Positions 16,359-24,678 of a DNA stretch of 42,634 nt are shown in pieces. Numbering within the stretch: the stretch's first letter is position 1; the number at the start of each line of letters is the position of its first letter. A program made the position numbers and the translations under genes. The stretch is from CAYFUR01 sp964346275 (GTDB lineage Bacteria; Sumerlaeota; Sumerlaeia; SLMS01), in assembly GCA_964346275.1 (NCBI GenBank), contig CAYFUR010000022.1:1-42634 (forward strand), read 5' to 3'. The notes under the pieces were generated by a model. That model saw only the letters and a program-made list of their open reading frames with translations, was not told the DNA's origin and made no database searches.

Positions 16359-17297
16359 TTATTGCGCCAGTTCCGCGATGGCCTTGTCCATCGCCGCGCC
16401 GTTTTCCGTGGTATAGCATGGAATGTTCTTGTCGATGCGGCGCACGAGCCCGGCGAGGACTTTTCCGCTGCCGATCTCCAGGAAAGTGTCCACGCCTTCC
16501 TTGACCATGAGCTGGATCGTATCAGTCCAGCGCACGCTGTTGGTCAACTGGCGGACAAGGGATTCCTTGATCCTGGCCGGTTCGTTCTGCGGCTCCGCAT
16601 CCACATTGTTGATGAAGAGGCAATCGGGCTTCTGAAACTCCACGCCGTCGAGGGCTGCCCGCATGGTCTCTGCCGCCGGGGCCACCAGCGGCGAGTGGAA
16701 AGCCCCGCTGACGGGGAGGGGAAGGGCCCGGCGCGCACCGGCTTCCTTGGCCAGGGCGCAGGCCTTGTCGATGGCGGCGGGATCGCCGGAAATCACGGTC
16801 TGGGACGGCTCGTTAAAGTTTGCGGGCACGGCGACTTCGTTTTCGCTGCTGGCCTGCTGGCAAATCTCCACCACCTTGTCCGAATCCAGGCCGACGACGG
16901 CGGCCATGGCGCCGGGCCTGTGGGTTCCGGCCTCGGCAAAGGCCTCGCCGCGCGTGCGCACCAGCCGAAGGCCCGTTTCAAAATCCAAAACACCCGCGGA
17001 ATAGAGCGCCGTGTATTCGCCGAGGGAATGCCCGGCCACGGCGTGGGGCTGGATGCCCGCCTCGCGGATCACCTCGAGCGTGGCAGCGCTGGAGAGATAG
17101 AGCGCCGGCTGGGTGTTCTGGGTCTGCTTCAAGTCTTCTTCCGGTCCATGATAGCAAAGGTCCTTCAACGAGAAGCCAAGCACCTGGTCCGCTTTATCAA
17201 ACAACTCCGCCGCCCGGGCGTTCTTTTCGGCGGCTTCTTTTCCCATGCCGACGCTTTGACTGCCCTGGCCGGGAAACAGAAATCCGATTCTTGCCAT
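16359..17297 (-). CDS. fabD: Malonyl-CoA:ACP transacylase
   Basis: Loads malonyl groups from CoA onto acyl carrier protein. In 312 residues I see FPGQGSQ (8-14), the nucleophile Ser91 in GHSLGEY, Arg116 in the RTRGEAF segment that binds the malonyl carboxylate, and His201 in AFHSPLV. ATG 17297 is preceded by GGAGG; the frame runs open to 17456 but that would overlap fabH. It lies 133 bp after fabH and before fabG. Start, length and motifs all fit. Confidence 0.96.
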   Translation of the reverse strand: MARIGFLFPGQGSQSVGMGKEAAEKNARAAELFDKADQVLGFSLKDLCYHGPEEDLKQTQNTQPALYLSSAATLEVIREAGIQPHAVAGHSLGEYTALYSAGVLDFETGLRLVRTRGEAFAEAGTHRPGAMAAVVGLDSDKVVEICQQASSENEVAVPANFNEPSQTVISGDPAAIDKACALAKEAGARRALPLPVSGAFHSPLVAPAAETMRAALDGVEFQKPDCLFINNVDAEPQNEPARIKESLVRQLTNSVRWTDTIQLMVKEGVDTFLEIGSGKVLAGLVRRIDKNIPCYTTENGAAMDKAIAELAQ

Positions 17298-17430
17298 CGT
17301 TTTTCCTCCGGTTTCTTCGCAATTGGTGTCAGCCATAAGTAAAGCCGCTCGACAAGATCTTCCGCTGGGTCCAGGGAGGGAACCCCTCGAACGGCCGTTT
17401 TTATCCTCCTCGGATTGCCGAGTCAGGCGC

Positions 17431-18417
17431 CTACCACTTGAGCACCGTCGCCGCATAGGTCAGCCCGGCGCCGAAAGCCACGAGAACGCAGGTCTTCCCC
17501 TTTGTCAGCCGGCCGTCCTCGCGCGCGGTATTCAGCGCCAGGGGAATGGACGCGGCGGAGGTGTTGCCAAACATGTCCATGTTAATCACCACGCGTTCGC
17601 GCTCGAAGCCGAATCGTTCCATGGCCGCGTTGATGATGCGCACATTGGCCTGGTGGGGAACGAAAAGATCGACATCCTCGACGGTCAAGCCGGCATCCTC
17701 GAGAGCCTTCAGGACGGCTTCGTTGAAAATGCGCACGGCGAATTTGAAGACCTCGCGGCCGTTCATTTTCATGAAGCGGTCGGGGTCCATGATATTGTCC
17801 GGTGTGATCGGGTGGGCGCCCGCGCCGATTTTCTGAAAGATGAAATAGGCCCCGCTGCCATCGGCGCCCGCGTGAGTTCCCAAAATGCCGCTGCCATTGG
17901 TAGTTTCGCCCACGATCGCGGCTCCCGCCCCATCACCGAAGAGCACACAGGTGGCACGGTCGCTATAATCAACGACGCGGGAATTACAATCACAGCCCAC
18001 AACGAGAATCTTCTTCATCTGCCCCGCGCGAATCATCGAATGGGCAACCTGGAGCCCATAGACAAAACCCGTGCAGGCGCCGTTGAGATCGAAGGTCATG
18101 CAACTGGGCAGCCCCAGCTTGGCCTGGAGCAGCGCCGAGGAGGGCGGCATCTGGTGGTCGGGGATATAGGTCGCATAGATGATGGCGCCGATTTCTTCGG
18201 GATCGACACCGGAATCCTCGATGGCCTGGCGAGCCGCAATGAGGGCGATGTCCGTGGGAGCGCGGCCCTCTTCCAGGATGCGGCGCTCCTTGATGCCCGT
18301 ACGGGACGTGATCCACTCGTCGGTGGTATCGACGAGTTTCTCGAAGTCCTTGTTGGTCAGGCGCTTCTCCGGCAGGCCAATGCCCAGGCCGAGTATTCCA
18401 ATGGGGTGATCGTTCAT
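17431..18417 (-). CDS. fabH: 3-oxoacyl-ACP synthase III
   Basis: Condenses a CoA-bound primer with malonyl-ACP to start fatty-acid synthesis. The 328-residue protein has Cys115 (NGACTGF), His255 (VPHQAN) and Asn285 (GNTSAAS), the full catalytic triad, plus FGDGAGA. ATG 18417 gives the normal N-terminus MNDHPIGILG; TTG 18426 is an alternative and neither has an ideally spaced ribosome site. It leads the cluster fabH-fabD-fabG. The common neighbours plsX, rpmF, acpP and fabF are absent here. Confidence 0.96.
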   Translation of the reverse strand: MNDHPIGILGLGIGLPEKRLTNKDFEKLVDTTDEWITSRTGIKERRILEEGRAPTDIALIAARQAIEDSGVDPEEIGAIIYATYIPDHQMPPSSALLQAKLGLPSCMTFDLNGACTGFVYGLQVAHSMIRAGQMKKILVVGCDCNSRVVDYSDRATCVLFGDGAGAAIVGETTNGSGILGTHAGADGSGAYFIFQKIGAGAHPITPDNIMDPDRFMKMNGREVFKFAVRIFNEAVLKALEDAGLTVEDVDLFVPHQANVRIINAAMERFGFERERVVINMDMFGNTSAASIPLALNTAREDGRLTKGKTCVLVAFGAGLTYAATVLKW

Positions 18418-18566
18418 TTCCTTCAAGGCAGGCTCTTCACTTTGGGCGGTTTGGCGGCGCGATGAAAAAACACCGCACCGTAGAGGATATGAATGCTGCT
18501 CTTACGCGGAACAAGGGCAAGAGTATCTTGCTCTCGATTCACGGAAAACTGAGAGCCAGCGTCCGG

Positions 18567-18597
18567 AAAAAGCCTCGCCTCCCGGGCGCGGGGAGCG
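18567..18597 (-). terminator. Possible terminator after the radical SAM gene
   Basis: In the minus direction CGCTCCC pairs with GGGAGGCG (one bulge), and AGGCTTTTT follows. It lies between the radical SAM stop at 18665 and fabH. The stem is imperfect, so the call is tentative. Confidence 0.45.
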
Positions 18598-18664
18598 TCA
18601 AGGCTTCCATGGCGCTTCGGCCCGAGAAACCTCATTGGATCGAAATCCGAAAGGATACCGTGCC

Positions 18665-20236
18665 CTACTTCGCGGCAAGGAGCTGGCGCAGGCGGCGGGT
18701 GCCCGCTTTGGCGTATTGGAGGGTGTTGCGGGGGCTGCCGGCGCGGGCGAGCATGCGCGCAATGTAGCGCGGCCGCAGGTACATGCGCAAGAGGCGGCGG
18801 CGGCGCCAATCCTGGAGGAAGGCGCTGTCGAGGCCGCTGAAGGTGCGCATGGCGCCGCTGGCGTAGCCCGCTCGCGCGGGATCGTAATCTTCCAGGAGCA
18901 GCCCCTCGCGGATGGCGATCTCGTGCAGCTCGGTTCCGGGCAGCGGCGTGGCAATGTTGAAGTCGAAAAAATCGGGATCCAGGTCATTGATGAAGCGCCA
19001 GGTGTTCTCGAGCGTTTCCTCGGTTTCCCAGGGAAGGCCGATGACAAAGAACGTGTGAACACGCAAGCCGTTGCGCTTGACACAATCCACGGCTTCCCGC
19101 GCTTGCTCAAGCGTGGCATTCTTCTTCATTTCCTTCAGAATGCCCTCGTCGCCGGTTTCAATGCCGAAGGCGACGACCCAGCAGCCGGCCTCCTTCATCG
19201 CCTGGGCGCGCTCGTCGTCCATGGTGTCCACACGGCTGTTACAGCCCCAGTGGATATCAAGATCCGCCTCGCGGATCAGGCGGCAGAGCTTGAGTAGCCA
19301 TTTCTTATTAATCGGAAAGGTGTCGCCGTGGAACAGGAATTCGCGGATGCCGTGCTTTTCGACGCATTCGCGGAGTTCCTCGACAATATTTTCCGGTGAG
19401 CGCTGGCGCACGGTGAAATCGGAGAGCACACCGGCGGGACAGAAAACGCAGTGGGCCGGGCAGCCACGGTTGCCATGAATGACCGTGAGCGGATTGCCGG
19501 TTTCCGGGGAGACGTAAACGTCGTTGGCCAGCAAATGGCGGGCGGGAAAAGGGATCGCGTCCAGGCTCTGTTCGAGATCGCGCTTTCCGGTGAAGAAAAT
19601 GCGCTCGGACAGGGGAACCTCCGGGTCGAGAACGGCGACGCGCTCTTGTGGCGCGCGGCGGCGCTTGACACGGGCGATCTGCGCCTTGCCCTCCGGCTCC
19701 ACCAGGGTTGGAGCGGGCTCTTCGCCAAAGCGCTCGAGGAGGCTGCCGCGAAAATGCGCGCCCTTGACCTCGTGAAGCGGGCGGCCCGCGGCCAGCTCCT
19801 CCACGGCGATTTCCGGCTCGTTCGGCAGGATCAGGTCCAGCTCGGGGTGATCGCGCAGCACGGAAGCGGCGTTGACCACCAGGGTCTCGCCCTTGGCCAT
19901 GGCCAGGATGCCGGGAATCTTCTCTTTGGCCAGCTGGCAGGTCTGGAGGTCGCCTTCCATGGTGGCCGTGGTCGAGTTCACGATGAGGGCGTCGGGGTGG
20001 AAATCCTCCAGGTCGGCGAGGAAGTCCTCCCAGGAGCGGCCCACGGCGGGATAATCCTCGATGCGGCATTCCGCGCCGGTGCGCTCAGCGCAGGCCGCGG
20101 AGAGCGCCAGGTCCATGGGCGGAAAAACGACCTGGACGGTCTGGTCCTCGACGGTGCACTGGCACCGATCATCGCGGCGGTACAGGCCGGTGGGGGGATT
20201 GACGAGAAAAAGGCGTTTGAGTTGAGGCCGTGTCAT
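18665..20236 (-). CDS. Radical SAM protein with N-terminal cobalamin-binding-type domain
   Basis: A 523-residue enzyme. Residues ~8-150 form a Rossmann-like domain of the type that binds cobalamin in class B radical SAM enzymes (FLVNPPTGLY, DALIVNSTTATMEG). No DxHxxG motif is visible. The 4Fe-4S cluster motif is Cys259-x3-Cys263-x2-Cys266 in GNRGCPAHCVFCPAG. It is followed by FLFHGDTFPINKKW, FGIETGDEGILKEMKK and GLPWETEET, standard radical SAM barrel features. The start MTRPQLKRLFL is chosen because it precedes the conserved NPP. It lies after the phosphatase-like gene, 248 bp away, in the same direction. The substrate is not predictable. Confidence 0.92.
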   Translation of the reverse strand: MTRPQLKRLFLVNPPTGLYRRDDRCQCTVEDQTVQVVFPPMDLALSAACAERTGAECRIEDYPAVGRSWEDFLADLEDFHPDALIVNSTTATMEGDLQTCQLAKEKIPGILAMAKGETLVVNAASVLRDHPELDLILPNEPEIAVEELAAGRPLHEVKGAHFRGSLLERFGEEPAPTLVEPEGKAQIARVKRRRAPQERVAVLDPEVPLSERIFFTGKRDLEQSLDAIPFPARHLLANDVYVSPETGNPLTVIHGNRGCPAHCVFCPAGVLSDFTVRQRSPENIVEELRECVEKHGIREFLFHGDTFPINKKWLLKLCRLIREADLDIHWGCNSRVDTMDDERAQAMKEAGCWVVAFGIETGDEGILKEMKKNATLEQAREAVDCVKRNGLRVHTFFVIGLPWETEETLENTWRFINDLDPDFFDFNIATPLPGTELHEIAIREGLLLEDYDPARAGYASGAMRTFSGLDSAFLQDWRRRRLLRMYLRPRYIARMLARAGSPRNTLQYAKAGTRRLRQLLAAK

Positions 20237-20484
20237 GGTGGCGCGTCTGTCCGGCGGTGCCGGGCGGGGAATCCTGCTCTCCGCCTGGGCAGAGAGGCGC
20301 ATGGGTCGCACAATGAGCTTGGTTTGCGCAAGGACTGATCGGAGGCGCAAAGCCAGACCGGTTGTAGCTACTCGTTATCTGCCAGCGCCGTGCCAGTCCC
20401 GGCGAGGTGGAAATCGTGCGAGAGGCGCATCCGTCGCAAGCGCCTTTCCGGCTTTTCAAAAACCAGGACGACAACGAGTTTGCA

Positions 20485-21894
20485 CTACCGGGCCCGGACG
20501 TAGTCGCCCCCCTCGCCGTAGAGCTGCTTGTCCAACTCGATCGCCTTCTTGATGCCCTCGGTTCCGCATTCCCAGAGCTGATCCAGCCCGGCGGACAGCA
20601 CGGGGTCGGCCTGCCATTCGCCGGGGCGCTGGCCCTGGAGCTTGTTCATGGCCTCGAGAAGGGTGGTCGACAGGGTTCCCACGGGAAAGCGCGAGCGATT
20701 GATCACGCGCTGGAGCACGTGCCTGTCATCGAGAACGACCAAATAATCGAAGATCGGCCAGCCGGGGCTGAGGACAATGCGGTCAAAGCGCGGATCGGGC
20801 ATCTGGAAGTAAATGCGATACATGCGGTGAGGCTCGCCCTCGAGCTTCAAGTGATAGACATAGGGCTGCTCGAGCGTCGTCAGATCGGGATAGGGGGCTC
20901 CATCCACTTTGTCGACACGGACATTGTCGGCCCCGATATCAAAGTAGCGCCCGACCACTTCCCCCAGTTGCGGCAGCGGCAGGCCAGTCTTGGGGATGGG
21001 GCATTCGAAGAGGGAGTTGTATTCCTCGCGTGTGAGGTAAACGTGCTTGGCAACGATGGGCTCGCGAAGCCCCTCGTCCCCTTTTTCCAGTTGGATGGAA
21101 AAGATTTCTCCGCCAAGGGGGGGCGGAATCACCCAGGTCTGGCCGATTTGCCGGGGATCGGGGGGGCTATCACTCAAGAGATCGACGAGCAAGTGCGGCG
21201 AAACATCGGGACGAGCCAGCCAATTCTCCCGGTTTTCCTCCGTCAGCGAGCTGAACCCCACCACGATTTCCTCGCGCGCCCTGGCGGCGGCGATGGTTTC
21301 CTCGATGCGCTGGCGATCGATTTCCCGGGCGAGGCCCACCTTGCCGGAAATGCCCGCGGCCGATTCCAGGTCGGACATGCTGACAAAGGTCACGGGGGCA
21401 TTCCCTTCCTGCTCGACGGTTTTGCTGATCGGGAGATCGAGGGGCCGCGGGTTGGTGGATTCGATGTCGGTGATCAACGGCTCGCGATATTTGCCCGGCG
21501 AACGCTGGAAGCCCACGGGACGGACGGTGGAAAGCACCGCGTCGCGGGCCGACAGATTGACCACGGAATAGTCCAGGTCGTCGAACATCTTGCTGGAGGT
21601 GTAGTTGTAGGCCGTCTCTCCTTCGCTGTGAAAGGAGATGGAGTTGCCCGCATCGGCCAGAATGGCATCGGGATGCTGTTGGCGGATTTCGCCGACCTTC
21701 TCGCGAAAGCGCTCGGGCGCATCGTCGATGCCCGGCGATTTGGACATCACGGGAAAGAGCGAGCGCGTGTTGCCGGTCAAGATCAGGGTGGCTTCGTCCT
21801 GGGCGGTGGCCGTGCGGGCCGGGCCGGCGATGAGCAGCGCGGCGAAAAGAAGGGAAAGAATACGGGTCATAAGCTGGGCCATGCGTTTCGGCAT
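20485..21894 (-). CDS. Secreted 5'-nucleotidase/UshA-fold protein, predicted inactive
   Basis: A 469-residue exported protein (signal peptide up to about ATAQ32). The first ~270 residues follow the order of a UshA-type metallophosphatase. ATLILTGNTRSLFPV stands where that family has NDxHG, AILADAGNSIS where it has DAGD, and VVNLSARDAVL where it has GNHEFD. The expected metal-binding Asp, His and Asn residues are therefore replaced. A C-terminal part (290-469) is unrelated to anything I recognise. GAGGG precedes ATG 21894. It overlaps the RmlD-like gene by 28 bp, so translation is probably coupled. A binding or scaffold role is inferred; the fold call rests on motif order only. Confidence 0.75.
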   Translation of the reverse strand: MPKRMAQLMTRILSLLFAALLIAGPARTATAQDEATLILTGNTRSLFPVMSKSPGIDDAPERFREKVGEIRQQHPDAILADAGNSISFHSEGETAYNYTSSKMFDDLDYSVVNLSARDAVLSTVRPVGFQRSPGKYREPLITDIESTNPRPLDLPISKTVEQEGNAPVTFVSMSDLESAAGISGKVGLAREIDRQRIEETIAAARAREEIVVGFSSLTEENRENWLARPDVSPHLLVDLLSDSPPDPRQIGQTWVIPPPLGGEIFSIQLEKGDEGLREPIVAKHVYLTREEYNSLFECPIPKTGLPLPQLGEVVGRYFDIGADNVRVDKVDGAPYPDLTTLEQPYVYHLKLEGEPHRMYRIYFQMPDPRFDRIVLSPGWPIFDYLVVLDDRHVLQRVINRSRFPVGTLSTTLLEAMNKLQGQRPGEWQADPVLSAGLDQLWECGTEGIKKAIELDKQLYGEGGDYVRAR

Positions 21895-22787
21895 TGATCG
21901 ATTCCCTCGTCAAAGGGGGTTGGGTTCCATCCAAGGTCGCGAAGGCGGCTGCTGTCGAGCGATACATCGCGGGGGCGGCGGTCGCCCCCGGGGACGCTCG
22001 ATCGCGTGGCGGCGAGGATGCGCTCCTCTTCCAGGCCAAAGGCGCGGCAGGCGGCGCGGCCCATCTCGACGCGGTTGAGGCGGTCGGGCCCTCCCGCGTG
22101 GAAGACCTGGCCGCGGATCAGCGGCGCGTCGGCGGCGAGGAGAATGGACACCGCCTGGATCAAATCGTCGACCAGCACCGGGGTGCGCCACTCGTCCTCG
22201 AACAGCCGGAGGCTTTCCTCGCATTGCAGACCGTCGACCATCCAGCTCAGAAAGGAGGCGCTCTTCGCCGCGGGCGGACCGTAAACCAGCGAGGACCGCA
22301 GCACCACGCCGCCGGGCAGTTGGCGCACCGGGCCTTCGGACACCCATTTCTGACCGCCATAAACGCTCAGCGGTTTGGGCAGGTCGTCTTCCGCGTAAGG
22401 AGCATTTTCTCCGTCGAAGACCAGATCGGTGGAAAAGGCGATCAGCCGCCCGCCGGGAAAGTGGCGGTGGATCGCCGCGCAAAGGTTGCCCGTGACCCCG
22501 CGAATGGCCGCCCGGGCCTCGGCGGGGTGCTCTTCGCACCAGCCAAGGCGGGTAGCCGCCGCGCAGTGGATCACCGCGGCGGGATGAAGCGAGCGCACCA
22601 GTTCGCCCGTCGCGGAAAAATCGGCCAGGTCGATACAACGCATCTCGACATCGGGAATTTCCACCTGGTGCTGGTGGCAGGTTCCCACAACGCGCCAGCC
22701 CGCCCTCGCCATGGCCCGGGCGATATGCCAGCCGATGAAGCCGCTGGCGCCGGTGATCAGGAGTGTGCCGTCGTCGGGTGAAATCAT
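21867..22787 (-). CDS. RmlD-like NAD(P)-dependent sugar-nucleotide reductase
   Basis: An extended short-chain dehydrogenase of 306 residues, related to dTDP-4-dehydrorhamnose reductase. It has the Rossmann motif TGASGFIG (12-19), the HCAAATR segment, Thr120 in FSTDLVFDG and the catalytic Tyr143-x3-Lys147 in SVYGGQK. The family reduces 4-keto sugar nucleotides for polysaccharide or glycan synthesis. No rmlA, rmlB or rmlC is nearby, so the exact substrate is open. It overlaps the next gene by 28 bp and is divergent from the HMA gene. Confidence 0.9.
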   Translation of the reverse strand: MISPDDGTLLITGASGFIGWHIARAMARAGWRVVGTCHQHQVEIPDVEMRCIDLADFSATGELVRSLHPAAVIHCAAATRLGWCEEHPAEARAAIRGVTGNLCAAIHRHFPGGRLIAFSTDLVFDGENAPYAEDDLPKPLSVYGGQKWVSEGPVRQLPGGVVLRSSLVYGPPAAKSASFLSWMVDGLQCEESLRLFEDEWRTPVLVDDLIQAVSILLAADAPLIRGQVFHAGGPDRLNRVEMGRAACRAFGLEEERILAATRSSVPGGDRRPRDVSLDSSRLRDLGWNPTPFDEGIDQCRNAWPSL

Positions 22788-22908
22788 CGTTCAGCAAGCC
22801 TTGCCGGGTTGCGCCGCTGGTGCGGAGCTTGCACCGTCTGGCGGGCGCAGCTTACGAGGCTCAATCGCCCCGTTCGCAAGAAAAACCTCCCCGGAAGGAG
22901 ACAAGGCG

Positions 22909-23133
22909 ATGGTTCCCGCTCGCATCACAATCAAAGTCCCCACGATGTCCTGCGAAGGATGCGTGTCCACCGTTCGCCAGGCCCTGGAGAACGTGGAAGG
23001 CGTTTTCGCCGCCGAAGTATCGCTCGAAAAAAAAGAAGCGGACGTCTCCTACGACAGCGCCCAGGTGCCCGAACAGATGCTGCACTCCGTCATCGAAGAG
23101 GCGGGATACAAAACGGAGAAGGGAATGGTCTGA
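22909..23133 (+). CDS. Heavy-metal-associated (HMA) domain protein, copper-chaperone-like
   Basis: A 74-residue single-domain protein with the metal motif MSCEGC (Cys15 and Cys18). The ferredoxin-like beta-alpha-beta pattern follows: ITIKVPTMSC, TVRQALENVEGV, EVSLEKKEADVSYD and HSVIEEAGYKTE. CopZ/Atx1-type proteins carry Cu(I) to P-type ATPases. No copper ATPase or regulator lies in the window. AAGGAG sits 8-9 nt before ATG 22909, which decides the start against an open frame reaching 22711. It stands alone between a divergent and a convergent gene. Confidence 0.93.
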   Translation: MVPARITIKVPTMSCEGCVSTVRQALENVEGVFAAEVSLEKKEADVSYDSAQVPEQMLHSVIEEAGYKTEKGMV

Positions 23134-23286
23134 GGAGACGAACCAGGCCGGCCCGGAATTGAAGCCATTCCACGCTTCACTCCATTCATCCCGAATCCGC
23201 CTTTCCCGGTTTGTTCAGCTCTCGATCTCGCCGCCGACCCATCCGCTTTTCTCGTCCCTTTCGGTTTTCAGACGAAATGCCTTTTT

Positions 23287-23331
23287 GATAAAAACCTCGG
23301 GCCGGGTGAATCAATAATTCATCCGGCCCGA
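23287..23331 (-). terminator. Rho-independent terminator after the CIA30 gene
   Basis: A 15-bp stem (23297-23311 with 23317-23331, one G-T-type mismatch) with a 5-nt loop. In the minus direction it is followed by GGTTTTTATC. It lies 35 bp beyond the CIA30-domain stop. Confidence 0.85.
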
Positions 23332-23366
23332 AAACCACATATCAGGCTCTTCCCGAAAAACCAGCA

Positions 23367-23984
23367 TCAATCTGGATTGCCGTCATTCTTTGTCGCGGGA
23401 GTTTCTTCCTGCGGGATGACGGACGCGATTTCCAGCTCAAATGACCCATCTTGTTTGTCACTGATCATAAATCCGGCTTGCCGTATTTTTTCCGGTGCAA
23501 GCGGAGGTGCGTCTCTCACGATCCTTCCCCGAAAGGTCGGCTTGAAATCCTCGATGGGCATGACAACCTCCACCCACTCATTCTTCTTTGTCGAGAAATC
23601 AGCACGATAGGACACCCCGTCCCAGCGATCATTGGTGCGAAAACGCAATTGATATGTCTGGCCGTCTCCCCGCACGCGAATTTTAAACGCCTTAACCTCC
23701 TTGTAACGAAAATCAAAAGGCATGGTTCTCACGGAAGCGAACCCGCCATTGTTTTCGAGCGAAAGGTTTCCTTTGAAGACATAGGTGCCAGACGCCGTTT
23801 TTTCCAAAGTGCTGTCGGATACGCCTCCCATCACTGTGTCGTTCACAATTCTCCACCGCAGCTCCTCCGGATTTTGAACAAAGAAAGGATCGTTTTGCAC
23901 GTTCATCTCGGTGTTCTCCTCCGCAGCGGGAAGGCTGGTTACAGCCAGGATGGTTGTTAAAATCAGTAGGATCAGGCTTTTCAT
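23367..23984 (-). CDS. Secreted CIA30-domain protein
   Basis: A 205-residue exported protein with signal peptide MKSLILLILTTILAVTSLPAA. The mature part matches the CIA30/galactose-binding-like fold: WRIVNDTVMGGVSDST, FKGNLSLENNGGFASVRT, FKIRVRGDGQTYQLRFRT and a C-terminal FELEIASVIPQ. In mitochondria the name-giving protein helps assemble complex I; bacterial homologues are mostly uncharacterised and probably bind ligands. Here the leader puts it outside the cytoplasm. The gene and its flanks look richer in A and T than the neighbours, hinting at recent acquisition. The start is set by the leader; the ribosome site GGAAAG is modest. Confidence 0.88.
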   Translation of the reverse strand: MKSLILLILTTILAVTSLPAAEENTEMNVQNDPFFVQNPEELRWRIVNDTVMGGVSDSTLEKTASGTYVFKGNLSLENNGGFASVRTMPFDFRYKEVKAFKIRVRGDGQTYQLRFRTNDRWDGVSYRADFSTKKNEWVEVVMPIEDFKPTFRGRIVRDAPPLAPEKIRQAGFMISDKQDGSFELEIASVIPQEETPATKNDGNPD

Positions 23985-24247
23985 TGGTTTTGGCTTTCCA
24001 AGGAATCTCGGACCGCTGGGGCCCGCATTTCTTTCGACTGCCAGGTGGAGCAAATTTACGTCCAGTTTATTAGCGGGCCAACCGGCTTGCCCGCGATCTT
24101 ACCTGAAAATCGCGAATGAGGGGACGGAAACGAGGAACTGGTTCGAGGCCGAAATAAATTCCTCCTTTCCTCTGATTTCGAAAGCTGTCTATCCGCGTGT
24201 ATTGATATCAGAAGACAGGATACGGAGCCTCTGATATGGACTTCTCT

Positions 24248-24312
24248 TTTCTTTGTGCCCTTTGCGCCTTCGTGTTTAAATTCCCTTGGCGTCCATGGTG
24301 CCTTGGCGGTTT
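24248..24312. repeat. Degenerate ~8-9-bp periodic intergenic repeat
   Basis: The block reads as eroded copies of CTTTGTGCC, CTTTGCGCC, CTTGGCGTCC and CTTGGCGGTTT. I recognise this kind of CCTTGGCG/CTTTGCGCC array from intergenic DNA of many environmental bacteria. Its reverse complement gives spurious HEGAKGTKK-type peptides. No function is known to me. Confidence 0.55.
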
Positions 24313-24551
24313 CGGAATTACACAATGAGAGGGGTTCGTGGCCCAATCTCCTTCTCTGACTCCTGATCGTCATCGTGATCTGAAATTTGTTTGTGCCTAT
24401 ACAAAGAAAGCAATTTGGACCAGTAATACCAATAAAATCAGGATTAAGACCGGCCTGCGTCTTCTGTTGAACTCTGTAGTATTATCCATTTCATCCGTGG
24501 CCAAAGATATTCCCCATTTCCATCTTGCCTCAAAGTTTCAAGCAATACCCG

Positions 24552-24570
24552 GCCGAAGCATGGCTTCGGC
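24552..24570. repeat. Short perfect hairpin
   Basis: GCCGAAGC (24552-24559) pairs with GCTTCGGC (24563-24570) across ATG. It sits in noncoding DNA with no T-tract, so it is not a classic terminator. Confidence 0.6.
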
Positions 24571-24651
24571 GGATCAGGGCGCAAACATGGCTTATCCAAT
24601 CCGATTTTACACTCTGGGACACGATCTCGGGGGTGGCAATTCTTTATAAGA

Positions 24652-24678
24652 CCGCCTCCGGCGGCGAACCGGAGGCGG
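24652..24678 (-). terminator. GC hairpin downstream of the FG-GAP gene
   Basis: A perfect 10-bp stem (24652-24661 with 24669-24678) and 7-nt loop lie 39 bp past the FG-GAP stop. The minus-strand bases that follow (TCTTATAAAG) are only weakly T-rich. It may act as a terminator or protect the 3' end of the message. Confidence 0.5.

Noticed and set aside
18524..18538. Inverted repeat GCAAGA-GTA-TCTTGC ahead of fabH as a regulator site
   Set aside because: Arms are only 6 bp, it is ~110 bp from the start, and it does not resemble the FapR or FabT operators I know.
18462..18767. A 101-codon plus-strand frame upstream of fabH
   Set aside because: It runs into the radical SAM gene on the other strand and its C-terminal half is the antisense of that gene; no family resemblance.
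24140..24170. GGTTCGA-like T-loop suggesting a tRNA
   Set aside because: No acceptor stem, anticodon arm or CCA-proximal pairing could be drawn around it. Similar strings at 34258 and 37264 also fail.
24338..24649. A 103-codon plus-strand frame in the noncoding island
   Set aside because: No good ribosome site, no recognisable sequence, includes a hairpin and repeat-like DNA, and composition is unlike coding sequence.
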